Shown in pieces: positions 1 to 9,110 of a DNA stretch of 25,261 nucleotides (within the stretch, counting starts at the first letter, position 1; every line of letters begins with the position of its first letter). Origin of the DNA: an uncultured Bacilli bacterium (lineage in GTDB: Bacteria; Bacillota_I; Bacilli_A; RF39; UBA660). A program made the position numbers and the translations under genes. Below the pieces are notes generated by a model that made no database searches, was not told the origin of the DNA, and saw only the letters and a program-made list of their open reading frames with translations. The DNA is taken from assembly GCA_934153675.1 (NCBI GenBank), contig CAKPFG010000013.1, positions 1 through 25,261 on the forward strand, given 5' to 3'.

Positions 1-495
1 TGTTAATGGTTCTTTCTTTAATAATGTGACCGTATCACTATTCTCATCACTATTTTCTATAACATAAAAATTAATACTATTGTATGTTACTTCATCGCCT
101 ATTTTATAGGCTTTATAAGTTACTTTAGTACTTCCATAGTGATACCATCCATCGCTAGTATTTTTATCCTTTACATCACTACTTCCTACTTTGCATTCTG
201 ATAAGTATACACTTGAATCTTCATTTAATAAAGAGATATTACATATAACCTCTTCCCCTGAGTATTCGATTTCTAAATCACTTATGTTTTTTGGAAATTC
301 TCCTTTATCTAGTAAATAATTAGCTACGGCAAGTTCTATACTTTTTCCATATGCATCAACACTTCTTTTATTGGCTGATTCCTTAGCGTGTTTTACGATA
401 TTTAATACAATTGGTGTTACTATTAGTGCTAATATAGCTAGTATTACTAATACGGCTATTAATTCTATTAATGTAAACGCTTTTTTATTTTTCAT
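1..495 (-). CDS. Type IV-pilin-like prepilin, 3' end outside window
   Basis: Open for 165 codons from an ATG at 495 to the window edge, so the C-terminus is missing. The N-terminus is MKNKKAFTLIELIAVLVILA: a short basic leader, then the class III prepilin motif FTLIEL and a hydrophobic helix, which a prepilin peptidase would cut before Phe7. The -1 residue is Ala instead of the usual Gly. After the helix come an amphipathic stretch (about 30-60) and a polar extracellular part ending in a KIGDEVTYNSINFYVI-type segment, common in pseudopilins of uncultured gut Bacillota. An RBS-like AAGG lies upstream, and an extended -10 box sits at 517-522. It is separated from the next operon by a terminator. 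Whether it builds a pilus, a competence pseudopilus or a surface protein cannot be told here. Confidence 0.85.
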   Translation of the reverse strand, partial: MKNKKAFTLIELIAVLVILAILALIVTPIVLNIVKHAKESANKRSVDAYGKSIELAVANYLLDKGEFPKNISDLEIEYSGEEVICNISLLNEDSSVYLSECKVGSSDVKDKNTSDGWYHYGSTKVTYKAYKIGDEVTYNSINFYVIENSDENSDTVTLLKKEPLT

Positions 496-514
496 ATATT
501 CCTACCTTACATAT

Positions 515-525
515 TCATAATATCA
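515..525 (-). promoter_or_regulatory. Extended -10 promoter of the prepilin gene
   Basis: On the minus strand TGATATTAT forms a TGn-extended -10 box (TATTAT at 517-522), about 22 bases upstream of the prepilin ATG. No good -35 is visible, because the upstream bases are the T-run of the preceding terminator. Inference from consensus only. Confidence 0.4.
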
Positions 526-531
526 CAATCT

Positions 532-567
532 ATAAAAAAAGAAAAGAGTATTGAAATGGCAATACTC
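532..567 (-). terminator. Rho-independent terminator of the 955/249-codon operon
   Basis: On the minus strand a perfect 8-bp stem GAGTATTG/CAATACTC (546-567, loop of six) is followed by a T-rich tail at 532-545. It lies just past the stop codon at 572 and insulates the prepilin gene. Confidence 0.9.
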
Positions 568-571
568 AGAA

Positions 572-1321
572 TTAATCTACTATATTTGTATTAAATGTTT
601 TCCTTTCAAAAGATTTCCATATATAATTATTATTCTTTCTTTCTAAAGTAATAATATAATCATACGACCTATTAAAATTCTTTAAGGCAGATGACTTTGC
701 TTTTTTTAAACTACTATAACTACCAATTAAATATTCTAAATTATTATCTATATATAAATCATATTTATTACTATCTTTAACTATCATCAATGCACTAGCA
801 TATAATTTAATATTAGAACTGTCAGCGTCATCTATATTATTCCATTTAATAATTAATAATCTATTAGATTCTTCATTATTATTGCTATAAAATACTTTAC
901 TTTCACTATCATAAGTTAAAATGCGCATATTAGATGTATAAATACACTCATTACCCATTAGAAAATCATAAGTATTATTTATATTTAAATTAAAATTAAT
1001 AGTTGCATTTGGAATTATTTTAGACAAAGTACTGAGTACATTACTATTTGTATATCCTAAAATTTTTTTACCATTTGTATTATAAAAAATATAATCACTT
1101 TTCAAATATTTAGTATTATAAATTAAAGCTATTTTACAATCATCTGATATATCGTTCATATCATTATAATAATCATTTTTTAAATAGAAAAATACATTTT
1201 CAAGTGATGATTTTATGTTAGCATATTTATCTTTTCTTAAAAATCGATTTAAAATAATAGCTAATACTATAAATAAAATAATTATCACAAAAATTAATAT
1301 TTTGAATTTATTTTTTTTCAT
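572..1321 (-). CDS. Membrane-anchored protein of unknown function
   Basis: 249 residues. There is one N-terminal membrane segment (about residues 7-25, after a KKNKFK start) and no cleavage or lipobox motif, so it is probably anchored with the bulk outside the cell. The remainder is Asn/Tyr/Lys-rich without a family motif that I recognise. A clear RBS (AAGGAG) lies 9 bases before the ATG. The ATG overlaps the stop of the upstream protease gene by four bases (ATGA), so the two are probably translationally coupled and may act together, for example as a partner or accessory of the protease. A strong terminator follows. Confidence 0.75.
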   Translation of the reverse strand: MKKNKFKILIFVIIILFIVLAIILNRFLRKDKYANIKSSLENVFFYLKNDYYNDMNDISDDCKIALIYNTKYLKSDYIFYNTNGKKILGYTNSNVLSTLSKIIPNATINFNLNINNTYDFLMGNECIYTSNMRILTYDSESKVFYSNNNEESNRLLIIKWNNIDDADSSNIKLYASALMIVKDSNKYDLYIDNNLEYLIGSYSSLKKAKSSALKNFNRSYDYIITLERKNNNYIWKSFERKTFNTNIVD

Positions 1322-4140
1322 TTAAAACTCTCCTTAATTTTATTAAACTTTGATTTATTTTTTTTATAAGTATTACTATATAAATTCATCATACTTTTTC
1401 TTAAATTTACTAAATCTTTATCTATTTTAAATTCATGAACTTTATAAGAAAATAAATCTGCAACAAATTCCCAATATGATGTTCCATAAGAATAAGTTCC
1501 ATTATATCTTAAACAATAATTACTATTACACAATTTTTTATTTTCATACTTTTTTGTATAATCACTTATTCGTTTTTTATTATACGCACTTTTAGCAAGA
1601 GAAATACCTTTTAATCTATCATGCATAAAATCAATACTATGACCAAACTCATGTTCTACAACGCCTTTAAAATAACTAGACTGTGAACTACCACCACAAT
1701 ATTTTTTAGATTGTCTAATAGCAATGTTATTTGCACCAATTAGATAAACACCACAAGAATTACCATGTAATTTTCCATAAGTTTTATCAGTATACAAGAA
1801 CAAATTACTAGCTGCTAAATAACTATTACTTATGCTATTCATTTTTTTCATTTGACTAATTACTGTATTATAATCAGACTTTGGATAACCCTTTTCATAA
1901 TATATATTGGTTCCTCCAACATTACTTTTCGCTAAACTCATATTGTTTATATAATTTGTTTTACAAACTATACTATTACCATATTTATCAGTAACAACAA
2001 CTTGACCATTTCTATCATATAATTGTCCAGTAACACTGTTTTGTATACTTTTATTTGCCGATTTATAAGTCAAAAATAATTTATAACTTTCGTCTTTTTG
2101 CGATGTATACCAACTATATTGATATTCGTTTTTAATTTTATATGAAATATTCATTTTATTAATACCACTAGTTACACTATAATTTCCATTTTTGTAATTA
2201 TGTACACTATTTGATTTATTATAAGAATAACTAAAACTAGGGCAAGAAGCCACTACACTAGATGTATTCCATTTCCAAGTAAGTGGTGGTGTATAGCAAT
2301 TTCTACTTGTACCACTTTTGCTATAAACAACAATCTTTATTTGATTTGAATAATAATTATTGTAATAGTTATTTATATTCTTTTTCCCTGTAAAACCACT
2401 ATACCTTAAAATATATTTAGCATAAGACCCAACATGATCATTAGTAGATATATAAACATCATACTTTTTAATAGTATCATTAGGACTTACAGAAATATTA
2501 GTAAGACCATTTGTATTATTATATTGCAACATTGGACAAGCAATACTATCATCATCAGATATATTAACGACAGTTATTACACTAGTTGTTTTTAGATTAC
2601 CAATACTAACAGTTATAGTTGTTGTACCCTTTTTCTTTGCCGTAACTACCCCCTTATTATCAACAGTTGCAACAGATACATCAGAACTAGTCCATTTAAT
2701 ATATTGATTTGCATTGTTTAAAGAACTTGTAATATTAGCATGTAATTTTAACATACTACCAACATTAAGACGAGTAGATTTAATATTTAATTGAATTTTA
2801 TCAGCAAAATAATTATACTTATCAGTAGAATAAGATTTAATAAAAGATGACGGTGAACAAGAGGAATCATTATATATATCCCATCTTCCATACTGATTTT
2901 TACCATTTATCGTAAGATGGGGATTAATGATTTTTCCATCTATAACTTTAGTACATAAAGGCTCATTATAAATAACATCATTCTTGATTGCATTCCATTT
3001 ATAATAATAATTATTTGTTCCTATTACATTAAATTTTGCATTAAAAACTAATTTTGTATTTTTATTTACAACAGTAGTTGTAAGAATAGGATTTATAAGA
3101 CGATAATCAATTGATATGTCTGATATTTCGTTTTTATTACTTATCTTTATTAAATCAGATGAATACATATTCACTAAATCTGTACAATCACTATCCTTAT
3201 AAATTTTTAAAAGAACATATTCATTATTATCTGTTGCACTTATTTTATAATCAGATTGCTTTGAAGCCAACATACATTTCGATTTTAAGGTAGTATTGCT
3301 TTTTAAATCAAACCACATATAATAATATTTTTCTTTAGAATTTATATTAAAATTAGCTCTGTAATTAAGATTAGTATTAGCACTAATATTAGAAATATCA
3401 ACATTATCAAGAAGAGAAATTTTAACATCAATTTTTTCTTGGCCATTTAATATAAGACCTTGAAGTTTATCTTTATCTTTTAAATCAATAACACCATCAG
3501 AATTAATATCCGCAGCTTTTTTTTGTATTTCATTTAAAGTAATATCGCCAGTTAAATAATTTTGTAATAAAATTAAATCTTTATTATCAATCTTTTCATC
3601 TTGATTTATATCACCATAAATAAAACTAATTTTTTTGGCTTTAACTACCTGTTTCATGACACAATACTTACCATTATTACTTGAACCATACCCCCTAGGA
3701 CATATTTTATCACCAATATTATATTTATCCATAAGGGAATTTATTACGGTTTCTGTATATTTTAATCCAACAATATTTTTCCTTAGTAGTGTTTCATCCT
3801 CACTATTTACTACACCATCAAAATTCACATCTGCAACTAACAATTGATTTTCATCCAAATTTTGAAGTTTATTTATATATTTTTCAATCTCTGTTACATC
3901 AATAACACTAACTGTACCATCTTTATTAACATCTCCTAAAATCAAAGGTTCAATCTTATTTTTTCTATAACAAGAACTACCACTTAATTTAAATGTTGGA
4001 TCCTCACAATAGTAATATGTTTCTAAAGTAGAATTTCCCATTAATGTAGTAAAGTCTATTTTAAAAAACACTAACATAAATAATATTACTAACGAAAATA
4101 TTACTAAAAAACCTATTATTATTTTTTTTCTTTTTATCAT
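1318..4140 (-). CDS. Membrane-anchored dockerin / Big_2 / HExxH metalloprotease
   Basis: 940 residues from the ATG at 4140. The longer frame to 4185 would start upstream of the predicted transcript start, and GGTGAGG precedes 4140. Order: N-terminal transmembrane anchor (about 7-27); two dockerin-type calcium-binding duplications (about 69-123 and 176-230; GDVNKDGTVS, ADVNFDGVVN, GDINQDEKID, ADINSDGVID); beta-rich repeats; a Big_2 Ig-like domain (about 449-525, ending in the typical VDNKGVVTAKKKGTTTITV); cysteine-containing repeats; and a C-terminal zinc peptidase. The peptidase has HEFGHSIDFMH at 830-840 and a downstream WEFVAD (Glu891). Either His840 (a metzincin-like HExxHxxxxxH with Asp instead of Gly) or Glu891 (gluzincin style) could be the third ligand. 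Likely a cell-surface protease acting on host or neighbour proteins. Dockerins usually pair with cohesins; none is seen here. Confidence 0.85.
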   Translation of the reverse strand: MIKRKKIIIGFLVIFSLVILFMLVFFKIDFTTLMGNSTLETYYYCEDPTFKLSGSSCYRKNKIEPLILGDVNKDGTVSVIDVTEIEKYINKLQNLDENQLLVADVNFDGVVNSEDETLLRKNIVGLKYTETVINSLMDKYNIGDKICPRGYGSSNNGKYCVMKQVVKAKKISFIYGDINQDEKIDNKDLILLQNYLTGDITLNEIQKKAADINSDGVIDLKDKDKLQGLILNGQEKIDVKISLLDNVDISNISANTNLNYRANFNINSKEKYYYMWFDLKSNTTLKSKCMLASKQSDYKISATDNNEYVLLKIYKDSDCTDLVNMYSSDLIKISNKNEISDISIDYRLINPILTTTVVNKNTKLVFNAKFNVIGTNNYYYKWNAIKNDVIYNEPLCTKVIDGKIINPHLTINGKNQYGRWDIYNDSSCSPSSFIKSYSTDKYNYFADKIQLNIKSTRLNVGSMLKLHANITSSLNNANQYIKWTSSDVSVATVDNKGVVTAKKKGTTTITVSIGNLKTTSVITVVNISDDDSIACPMLQYNNTNGLTNISVSPNDTIKKYDVYISTNDHVGSYAKYILRYSGFTGKKNINNYYNNYYSNQIKIVVYSKSGTSRNCYTPPLTWKWNTSSVVASCPSFSYSYNKSNSVHNYKNGNYSVTSGINKMNISYKIKNEYQYSWYTSQKDESYKLFLTYKSANKSIQNSVTGQLYDRNGQVVVTDKYGNSIVCKTNYINNMSLAKSNVGGTNIYYEKGYPKSDYNTVISQMKKMNSISNSYLAASNLFLYTDKTYGKLHGNSCGVYLIGANNIAIRQSKKYCGGSSQSSYFKGVVEHEFGHSIDFMHDRLKGISLAKSAYNKKRISDYTKKYENKKLCNSNYCLRYNGTYSYGTSYWEFVADLFSYKVHEFKIDKDLVNLRKSMMNLYSNTYKKNKSKFNKIKESFK

Positions 4141-4169
4141 ACAATCCTCACCCATTATTTTATATACTA

Positions 4170-4198
4170 ATTTTATCACAAACAATTTTTACAGTCAA
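4170..4198 (-). promoter_or_regulatory. Promoter of the surface protease operon
   Basis: On the minus strand TTGACT (4193-4198), a 17-base spacer ending in TGTGA, then TAAAAT (4170-4175): a near-consensus sigma-70 promoter with an extended -10. The transcript would start near 4163, which rules out the upstream start at 4185 for the protease. Confidence 0.75.
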
Positions 4199-4331
4199 TT
4201 AAAACATTTATTGTGTTAATTTATATTATGATTAATTTGTGATAATATCTTAAGTAATGGCATTTGAAAATGTCTCAATGTTATATAATATTCCACTGAG
4301 GTAGAATTAAATATGAAAGAAAAACAAAAAG

Positions 4332-4770
4332 ATGACAAAAATTAAAGAATATGTAGATTACAAAGAAAATAAAAAATAGAATAGCGCTCCAACTTAATAT
4401 ATCAAAGCGATAAGTTGATTGTCTTATAATCAAATATAAAGAAAAAGGCAAACCTGCATTTACATGTCAACTACAAAAAACACCAATTAGTACAATAGAT
4501 AAGTCAATTTCTAGTGAAATTATACTACTTTATAAGAATAAATACTATGATTTTAACTTTAATCATTTCAAAGAGTATTTAGAAGATTCACATTCAAAAA
4601 AAAATTTAAATATTTTGGTGAGATTATTGAACAAGATTGTTGTATATATCCATTGTTTGATAATAAAAGTTATTGTTTACATTTAGCTATTGATAAAGCA
4701 AACAAATATTTAATTGAAGTATCCATTCCTAAAGTCAATACAAAATTTACTTTAAATTATAAAAAAAGAG
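4332..4770 (+). pseudogene. Remnant of an integrase-core (DDE) transposase
   Basis: Not one frame, but pieces in order on the plus strand. A start is followed by TKIKEYVDYKENKK. A helix-turn-helix-like part then reads IALQLNISKR, an in-frame TAA, then VDCLIIKYKEKGKPAFTCQ and a stretch ending near KEYLEDSHSKK. After a frame change, YFGEIIEQDCC...SYCLHLAIDKANKYLIEVSI (about 4610-4730) matches the start of the integrase core, with the first catalytic Asp (EQD) and the LHLAID strand. This order fits ISNCY/IS1202-like transposases whose middle and end have been deleted. The ends of the insertion sequence are not recognisable. It fills an otherwise gene-free gap. Confidence 0.6.
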
Positions 4771-4786
4771 CTATAGCTTCTATAAT
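4758..4786 (-). terminator. Weak hairpin terminator after the DUF975-CmpB gene
   Basis: On the minus strand, starting at the TAG stop, AGAAGC-TATA-GCTCT forms an imperfect short stem followed by seven T's. Low stability; a candidate only. Confidence 0.35.
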
Positions 4787-6531
4787 TTATCAAAAATAAT
4801 ATTTTTGGCAGCACTATAATCAGTAATTCCTGTGCCTTTATTAGGATATTTAGAAGAATAGATTTTATCTATTGTAAACATAATAATTAAAATAAACAGA
4901 ATCATCATTAATACTTTATAATTAACCCTTTTTATTAAATCATCTAATAATGGTGCTAAAAAATAAACAACATACAATCCACCAAGTCCAAAAACAAGTA
5001 ATCCTTCTGCACAAATCCTACCATTTAAATTAAGAAAATAACCAGAGTAATCCCACCATTTAATCCCATTATTTGCAATTTCTAAGTAATATGATGCAAA
5101 ATATTCAACTAAACCGCATAAAACAATAATACTTAAAAATTCTAATAACGGTTTTTTTCTTAGCTTATTTAATAAAACCAAAACAAGAATTCCACCTGCT
5201 CCATAAATTGGAAGCCAAGGGCCATGCATAACCCCTCTATTTACAAAAGTACCATCTTTAAGTAAATGCAAAGTAACTTCCCATAACCAACCAATAAAAG
5301 AAAAGAGAAAAAACATCAAAATTAATGAAGAAATGTTATATCTTCTTAGATAATTAACAACTTCAATACCCTTTTTTTTATGTTTTTGTGGTATTATATA
5401 TAATCTACTAGGATACATTTTAGCATTTAGTTCATCTTTTATATAATTAATTTTTATTTCATTAACAATATTTTCTTCATTTTCTTTTTCTTTTATAACA
5501 CTACTTATATTAATACCAAAAATATTTTCTATCTTATCTTTTATACTTCTATTTTCATTTTTCTTTATTGCAATATTAGATAAATCCATACAATATGTAT
5601 CTTCTAATATTTTTTTATCTGCCTTTTCATACAAATATCTATCACACAAAAGTTGCGAATTAAAAATATTTTTTTCTTTTGAAACTTTTCTTAAATCAGT
5701 ATAATACTCACAAAAAGTAGCAATAAAATAAGCATTTGTAAAAAAGATATTAGATAATCCAATGGTAAGAATACTAAGAATTCGCCATCCTATAAATGAT
5801 AATTCTAAAATGAAACACTCAAACTTATGACCATTCATCATAGTTCTTGATAAATTAATTGCATCTTTACTTTTAATATTAGGATTTTCAGCAACTATAT
5901 ATGGCACTAAAAAATATGAATACCTTTTTATTACTCCCCCAACTATGGTAAACGTCCATAAAATTTCATAAATAGAAGTTTTTAACATGGTTAAAGAAGC
6001 CTTATGCCATTTTTGAATTCTTAAAAGAAATAAACAATTTTTAAAGGAAATTTTTTCATAAATTCTACCTTCTAAAAACATTCTTCTTAAAATTACACGA
6101 TAGGTATTTACAACAAGAACCCAAAAAAGAAAATAAAGTAAAAAACTAAGTATAATTGATATAACAATAACACAACTAGAAGTTCCTGCAATTGAGCGTA
6201 TTCCATAAACTAATGTTAAATATAAACTACCACTATCAGCTGCATTTATAACACTTGCAAAAACGCCACGAGAAGAGGCAAAAAATTTTTTTTGATTTTT
6301 TACTTTTGAACTAATATTTTCAACTTTCTGGACTGTTCCAGCAACTGTTCTTTTAAATGAATTAGGTAATACTTGTGTATTATCAACCGCTATTTTTATT
6401 TCTGTTATAGATAATGAATTTACAAATTCACTACCTATAAAAGCGGCTATTAAACATAATAAAAGAAAAATTAAATAATGTTTCTTTAAATTTTCTTTTC
6501 CGTTTTTCTTTAATTCTTTTCTTGACCTCAT
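4780..6531 (-). CDS. DUF975 - CmpB (PF06541) fusion membrane protein
   Basis: 583 residues from the ATG at 6531 (MRSRKELKKNGKENLKK); a GTG at 6546 is the alternative, and neither has a strong RBS. The N-terminal half (about 1-290) looks like DUF975: an RKELK start, several membrane helices, and a conserved YSYFLVPYIVAENP...DAINLSRTMMNGHK block typical of that family. A charged linker (about 300-395) joins it to a C-terminal ABC_trans_CmpB-type domain (about 400-560) with SFIGWLWE, NRGVMHGPWLPIYG, EYFASYYLE and WDYSGYFLNLNGRIC, all family signatures. Function is unproven for both families despite the transporter name. It is an integral membrane protein of about 9 helices, directly downstream of the split PBP gene. 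Confidence 0.85.
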   Translation of the reverse strand: MRSRKELKKNGKENLKKHYLIFLLLCLIAAFIGSEFVNSLSITEIKIAVDNTQVLPNSFKRTVAGTVQKVENISSKVKNQKKFFASSRGVFASVINAADSGSLYLTLVYGIRSIAGTSSCVIVISIILSFLLYFLFWVLVVNTYRVILRRMFLEGRIYEKISFKNCLFLLRIQKWHKASLTMLKTSIYEILWTFTIVGGVIKRYSYFLVPYIVAENPNIKSKDAINLSRTMMNGHKFECFILELSFIGWRILSILTIGLSNIFFTNAYFIATFCEYYTDLRKVSKEKNIFNSQLLCDRYLYEKADKKILEDTYCMDLSNIAIKKNENRSIKDKIENIFGINISSVIKEKENEENIVNEIKINYIKDELNAKMYPSRLYIIPQKHKKKGIEVVNYLRRYNISSLILMFFLFSFIGWLWEVTLHLLKDGTFVNRGVMHGPWLPIYGAGGILVLVLLNKLRKKPLLEFLSIIVLCGLVEYFASYYLEIANNGIKWWDYSGYFLNLNGRICAEGLLVFGLGGLYVVYFLAPLLDDLIKRVNYKVLMMILFILIIMFTIDKIYSSKYPNKGTGITDYSAAKNIIFDKL

Positions 6532-6595
6532 ACTAACAACACCCACAATCAGTATTCTAACATAATATTATATATATTTCAAACACAAATGGTAA

Positions 6596-7267
6596 CTAAT
6601 TTAGCATCAATTTTACCGTTTCTCCCTCATATATTTGCGTATTTTTGACAGGCGATTGATATAAAACTTTATCCCCTGTTCCTACATATTCAACTTTAAA
6701 ACTACCAAGTTGTTTTATAGCCTCTGCTTTTGTTAATCCAACGACATCTGGAACCTTAACATAAACTTTGTCAATATAGTTAAATTCTTTTTCTATTTCA
6801 TTTTTTTGACTTTTAATATTTAATGCATCAATACAAGATTGTAAAACATTTTTAGCAATTGGTGCAGCAACAGTTCCACCATATTGTGTTACACCTTTAG
6901 CATTATCAACAGCAATATAAACAATTACCTGGGGATTATTAGCAGGTAGAAATCCAATAAATGAAGTTATATAGTTTCCAGTCAAATATATTCCATTTTC
7001 TACTTTTTGAGCAGTTCCTGTTTTACCACCTACTCTATAATCAGCAATATAAGCGTTATGCCCTGTACCACGTGCAACAACACTTTCTAAAGCATATCTT
7101 ACTTTTTGACTAGTATCTTGACTAATAATTTTTCTAACTACTTTAGGCTCATTTTTCAAAATAACACTATTAGTTTCTGGTTCATTAATACTTTTAACAA
7201 TATATGGTTTATATAAAATACCACCATTAATGGCTGCTGAGACTGCTGTTATTTGTTGTAACGGGGT
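6596..7267 (-). pseudogene. 3' third of split class B penicillin-binding protein (transpeptidase end + PASTA)
   Basis: Reading on the minus strand from the element junction: LQQITAVSAAINGGILYKPY, typical of the PBP transpeptidase. The third active-site motif KTGT follows (VGGKTGTAQK), then FIGFLPANNPQVIVYIAVDN, and finally one PASTA domain (VKVPDVVGLTKAEAIKQLG...). This is the SpoVD/PBP2x/FtsI type. There is no start codon or RBS of its own; the frame simply emerges from the recombinase gene at 7263-7267. The preceding part of the same protein ends at 23205 with ...TAFGQGVSVTP. Joining the two restores GTA-ACC-CCG-TTA-CAA without loss, so this is one gene cut by the element rather than two genes. 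In its present state no active PBP can be made unless the insertions excise. Confidence 0.93.
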
Positions 7268-8888
7268 CTAATAAATGAAACTTTTTCCCTAAATTATTAG
7301 AATGTGTATTTATACTTTCTCCTGTCTTAATAAAAATATCTAATTTAATCCCTCTATCACTTTCTTTATAAACTATTATTCTATCTATTATTTCATTAAA
7401 TACATCACTATAACATTTATCATCATCTAAGCATTTTTTTAATAAAATTTTAATTTCATTAATTTTATTTTCTATATAATTTTTATCTTTCTTATTATTT
7501 TTTAATTCGTTCATTTTACTTTGGTAAATAACTAAATCTTCATTTATTAAATCAACTTGTTTTTTGTAATCTTCTTTAGATAGGTATTCTTCCATAACAA
7601 GTTCTAATAATTTATCTTTTTTATTATTTAAAACGGATATTTTAGATTCAATATTTTTTATTTCAATATCATTATTATTAATTTCTAAATAATTCTTACA
7701 TTCATTTAATATCTCATCAAAGATATTATTTCTTCTTTTAAATAATTTATTAAACATATCTTGAAATACTTCATCAAGTTCTAGTTCAAATACTCTAGGA
7801 TTAGAGCAACCTTTTAAACTTTCACGCCTATATACTTGGCATTCCCATACAGGATTATTTTTTCTCTTACCAGCACTTGATCTATGATAGGTAAGATTAT
7901 GACATCCACAATATATTTTTCCTGAATATGTATATCTATTTTGAAATACAGCTTTATTAACTGCTCGATTAGTAAAACTATCTTGTCTCTCTTTTAATTT
8001 AACATTAGCTCGTTCCCATAGTTCTTCAGATACTATTGGTGGAACATTATCATAATCTTTGTATATTATCCAATCAGATTCATTTAATCTTTTCTTTTGT
8101 TTAGTACGATAATCTAATACTTTTGATTTATGTCCACAATAATACCCTTTATATTTAGGATTTTCTATAATTCTAGTTAGTATTGTAGTATCGATTCTTT
8201 TTCCTGTTCTACTTTTGTAACCTATACTATATAAATATCTTGATACTTTAGATAATCCATCAGTAGTATTAGCATATCTATCAAATATTATCTTAATCAT
8301 TTCTGCTTGTACTTCATCTATTACTAATTTTCCTTTATCTTTTACATAACCATAAATATTAGAACATCCTAACACTACACCATTATCAATACTTCTCTTC
8401 ATCCCAAATGAAACTCTTTCAGAAAGTCTCCTTACTTCATCTTGAGCAATAGAAGACATCATTGTAAGCCTAAGTTCGGAATCAGGAAGTATTGTATTAA
8501 TATTATCATTTAAGAAATATACACCAACACCATTTGCGAGTAATTCTTGAGTATACATAATACTATCTAGTGTACTTCTTGAAAATCTTGATATTTCTTT
8601 GGTTAGTATTAAATCAAATTTATGCCTTTTAGCATCTTCAATCATTCTTAAAAATTCTTCACGTTTTTTAACTTGTGTACCTGATATTCCTTCATCAATA
8701 TATGAACCTATAAATTTCCAGTTAGGAACTTTACTAATATAATCATTAAAGAAAGATATTTGACTTTGTAAAGAATGTAATTGTTCATCTTTATCAGTAG
8801 ATACTCTTGCATAAAAACATACATTCAAATTCAATTCTTGTAATGAAACACCTTTCATAATATTATTCCTAACTGTATATAAGTCCAT
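7227..8888 (-). CDS. Large serine recombinase (integrase of the 15.9-kb element)
   Basis: 553 residues. The resolvase catalytic domain has YARVSTD (Ser30), the IDEGISGTQVKKREEF helix, and TKEISRFSRST with arginines of the active site. The recombinase domain (about 175-300) carries IENPKYKGYY. A zinc ribbon follows (YCGC near 327 with later Cys350 and Cys361), then a coiled coil (about 405-485). This is the TndX/TnpX/Ccr-like layout. The start is supported by AGGAGG 8 bases upstream. The gene runs across the left junction: residues after about Pro542 (VTTNNSSLSSH) are encoded by PBP-gene DNA in a different frame. In the circular form the frame would read on into the other end of the element. 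It probably catalyses integration and excision, using an attP that lies inside its own 3' end. Confidence 0.95.
   Translation of the reverse strand: MDLYTVRNNIMKGVSLQELNLNVCFYARVSTDKDEQLHSLQSQISFFNDYISKVPNWKFIGSYIDEGISGTQVKKREEFLRMIEDAKRHKFDLILTKEISRFSRSTLDSIMYTQELLANGVGVYFLNDNINTILPDSELRLTMMSSIAQDEVRRLSERVSFGMKRSIDNGVVLGCSNIYGYVKDKGKLVIDEVQAEMIKIIFDRYANTTDGLSKVSRYLYSIGYKSRTGKRIDTTILTRIIENPKYKGYYCGHKSKVLDYRTKQKKRLNESDWIIYKDYDNVPPIVSEELWERANVKLKERQDSFTNRAVNKAVFQNRYTYSGKIYCGCHNLTYHRSSAGKRKNNPVWECQVYRRESLKGCSNPRVFELELDEVFQDMFNKLFKRRNNIFDEILNECKNYLEINNNDIEIKNIESKISVLNNKKDKLLELVMEEYLSKEDYKKQVDLINEDLVIYQSKMNELKNNKKDKNYIENKINEIKILLKKCLDDDKCYSDVFNEIIDRIIVYKESDRGIKLDIFIKTGESINTHSNNLGKKFHLLDPVTTNNSSLSSH
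7263..7278. repeat. Left attachment junction with core GGGGT and 13-bp arm
   Basis: GGGGT (7263-7267) is the core shared with the right junction. The 13-base arm GTCTAATAAATGA (7266-7278) overlaps it and is exactly the reverse complement of 23179-23191. To the left lies PBP sequence, to the right the recombinase 3' end. Confidence 0.85.
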
Positions 8889-8899
8889 AACAACACCTC

Positions 8900-9106
8900 C
8901 TAAGTTAATATTTTATAATTATTTAAATCATTTATATATTCTTCATCTTGTTTTTGTTTTTCAAATTCTATTTTATTTAATAGTTTATTAATACAAAAAT
9001 TATACATTCCATCATCTATAACTCTTTTTCTTTTTAAATATTCAAGTAATTTAATACTAGTTTCTATTTCAATTATTTTAGATGGAACTTTATTTTTATT
9101 TTCCAT
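8900..9106 (-). CDS. Small helical protein preceding the recombinase
   Basis: 68 residues, highly charged and predicted helical, with an ...LLEYLKRKRVIDDGMYNFCINKLLNKI core. It somewhat resembles the short SHOCT-like helical pairs found beside recombinases, but I do not claim the family. It starts at the ATG at 9106 after AAAGGAC. Its stop is 11 bases before the recombinase ATG, so the two are co-transcribed and probably coupled. Position makes it a candidate recombination directionality factor or recombinase partner; no sequence proof. The upstream leader can hide its ribosome binding site. Confidence 0.75.
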   Translation of the reverse strand: MENKNKVPSKIIEIETSIKLLEYLKRKRVIDDGMYNFCINKLLNKIEFEKQKQDEEYINDLNNYKILT

Positions 9107-9110
9107 ATAC

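Noticed and set aside
3111..3847. Plus-strand ORFs of 60-70 codons inside the protease gene
   Set aside because: They are antisense to a well supported gene, have no RBS and read as low-complexity hydrophobic sequence.
4141..4185. Upstream start (MFVIKLVYK...) for the protease
   Set aside because: It lies before the predicted transcription start and lacks an RBS; the ATG at 4140 begins a normal anchor sequence.
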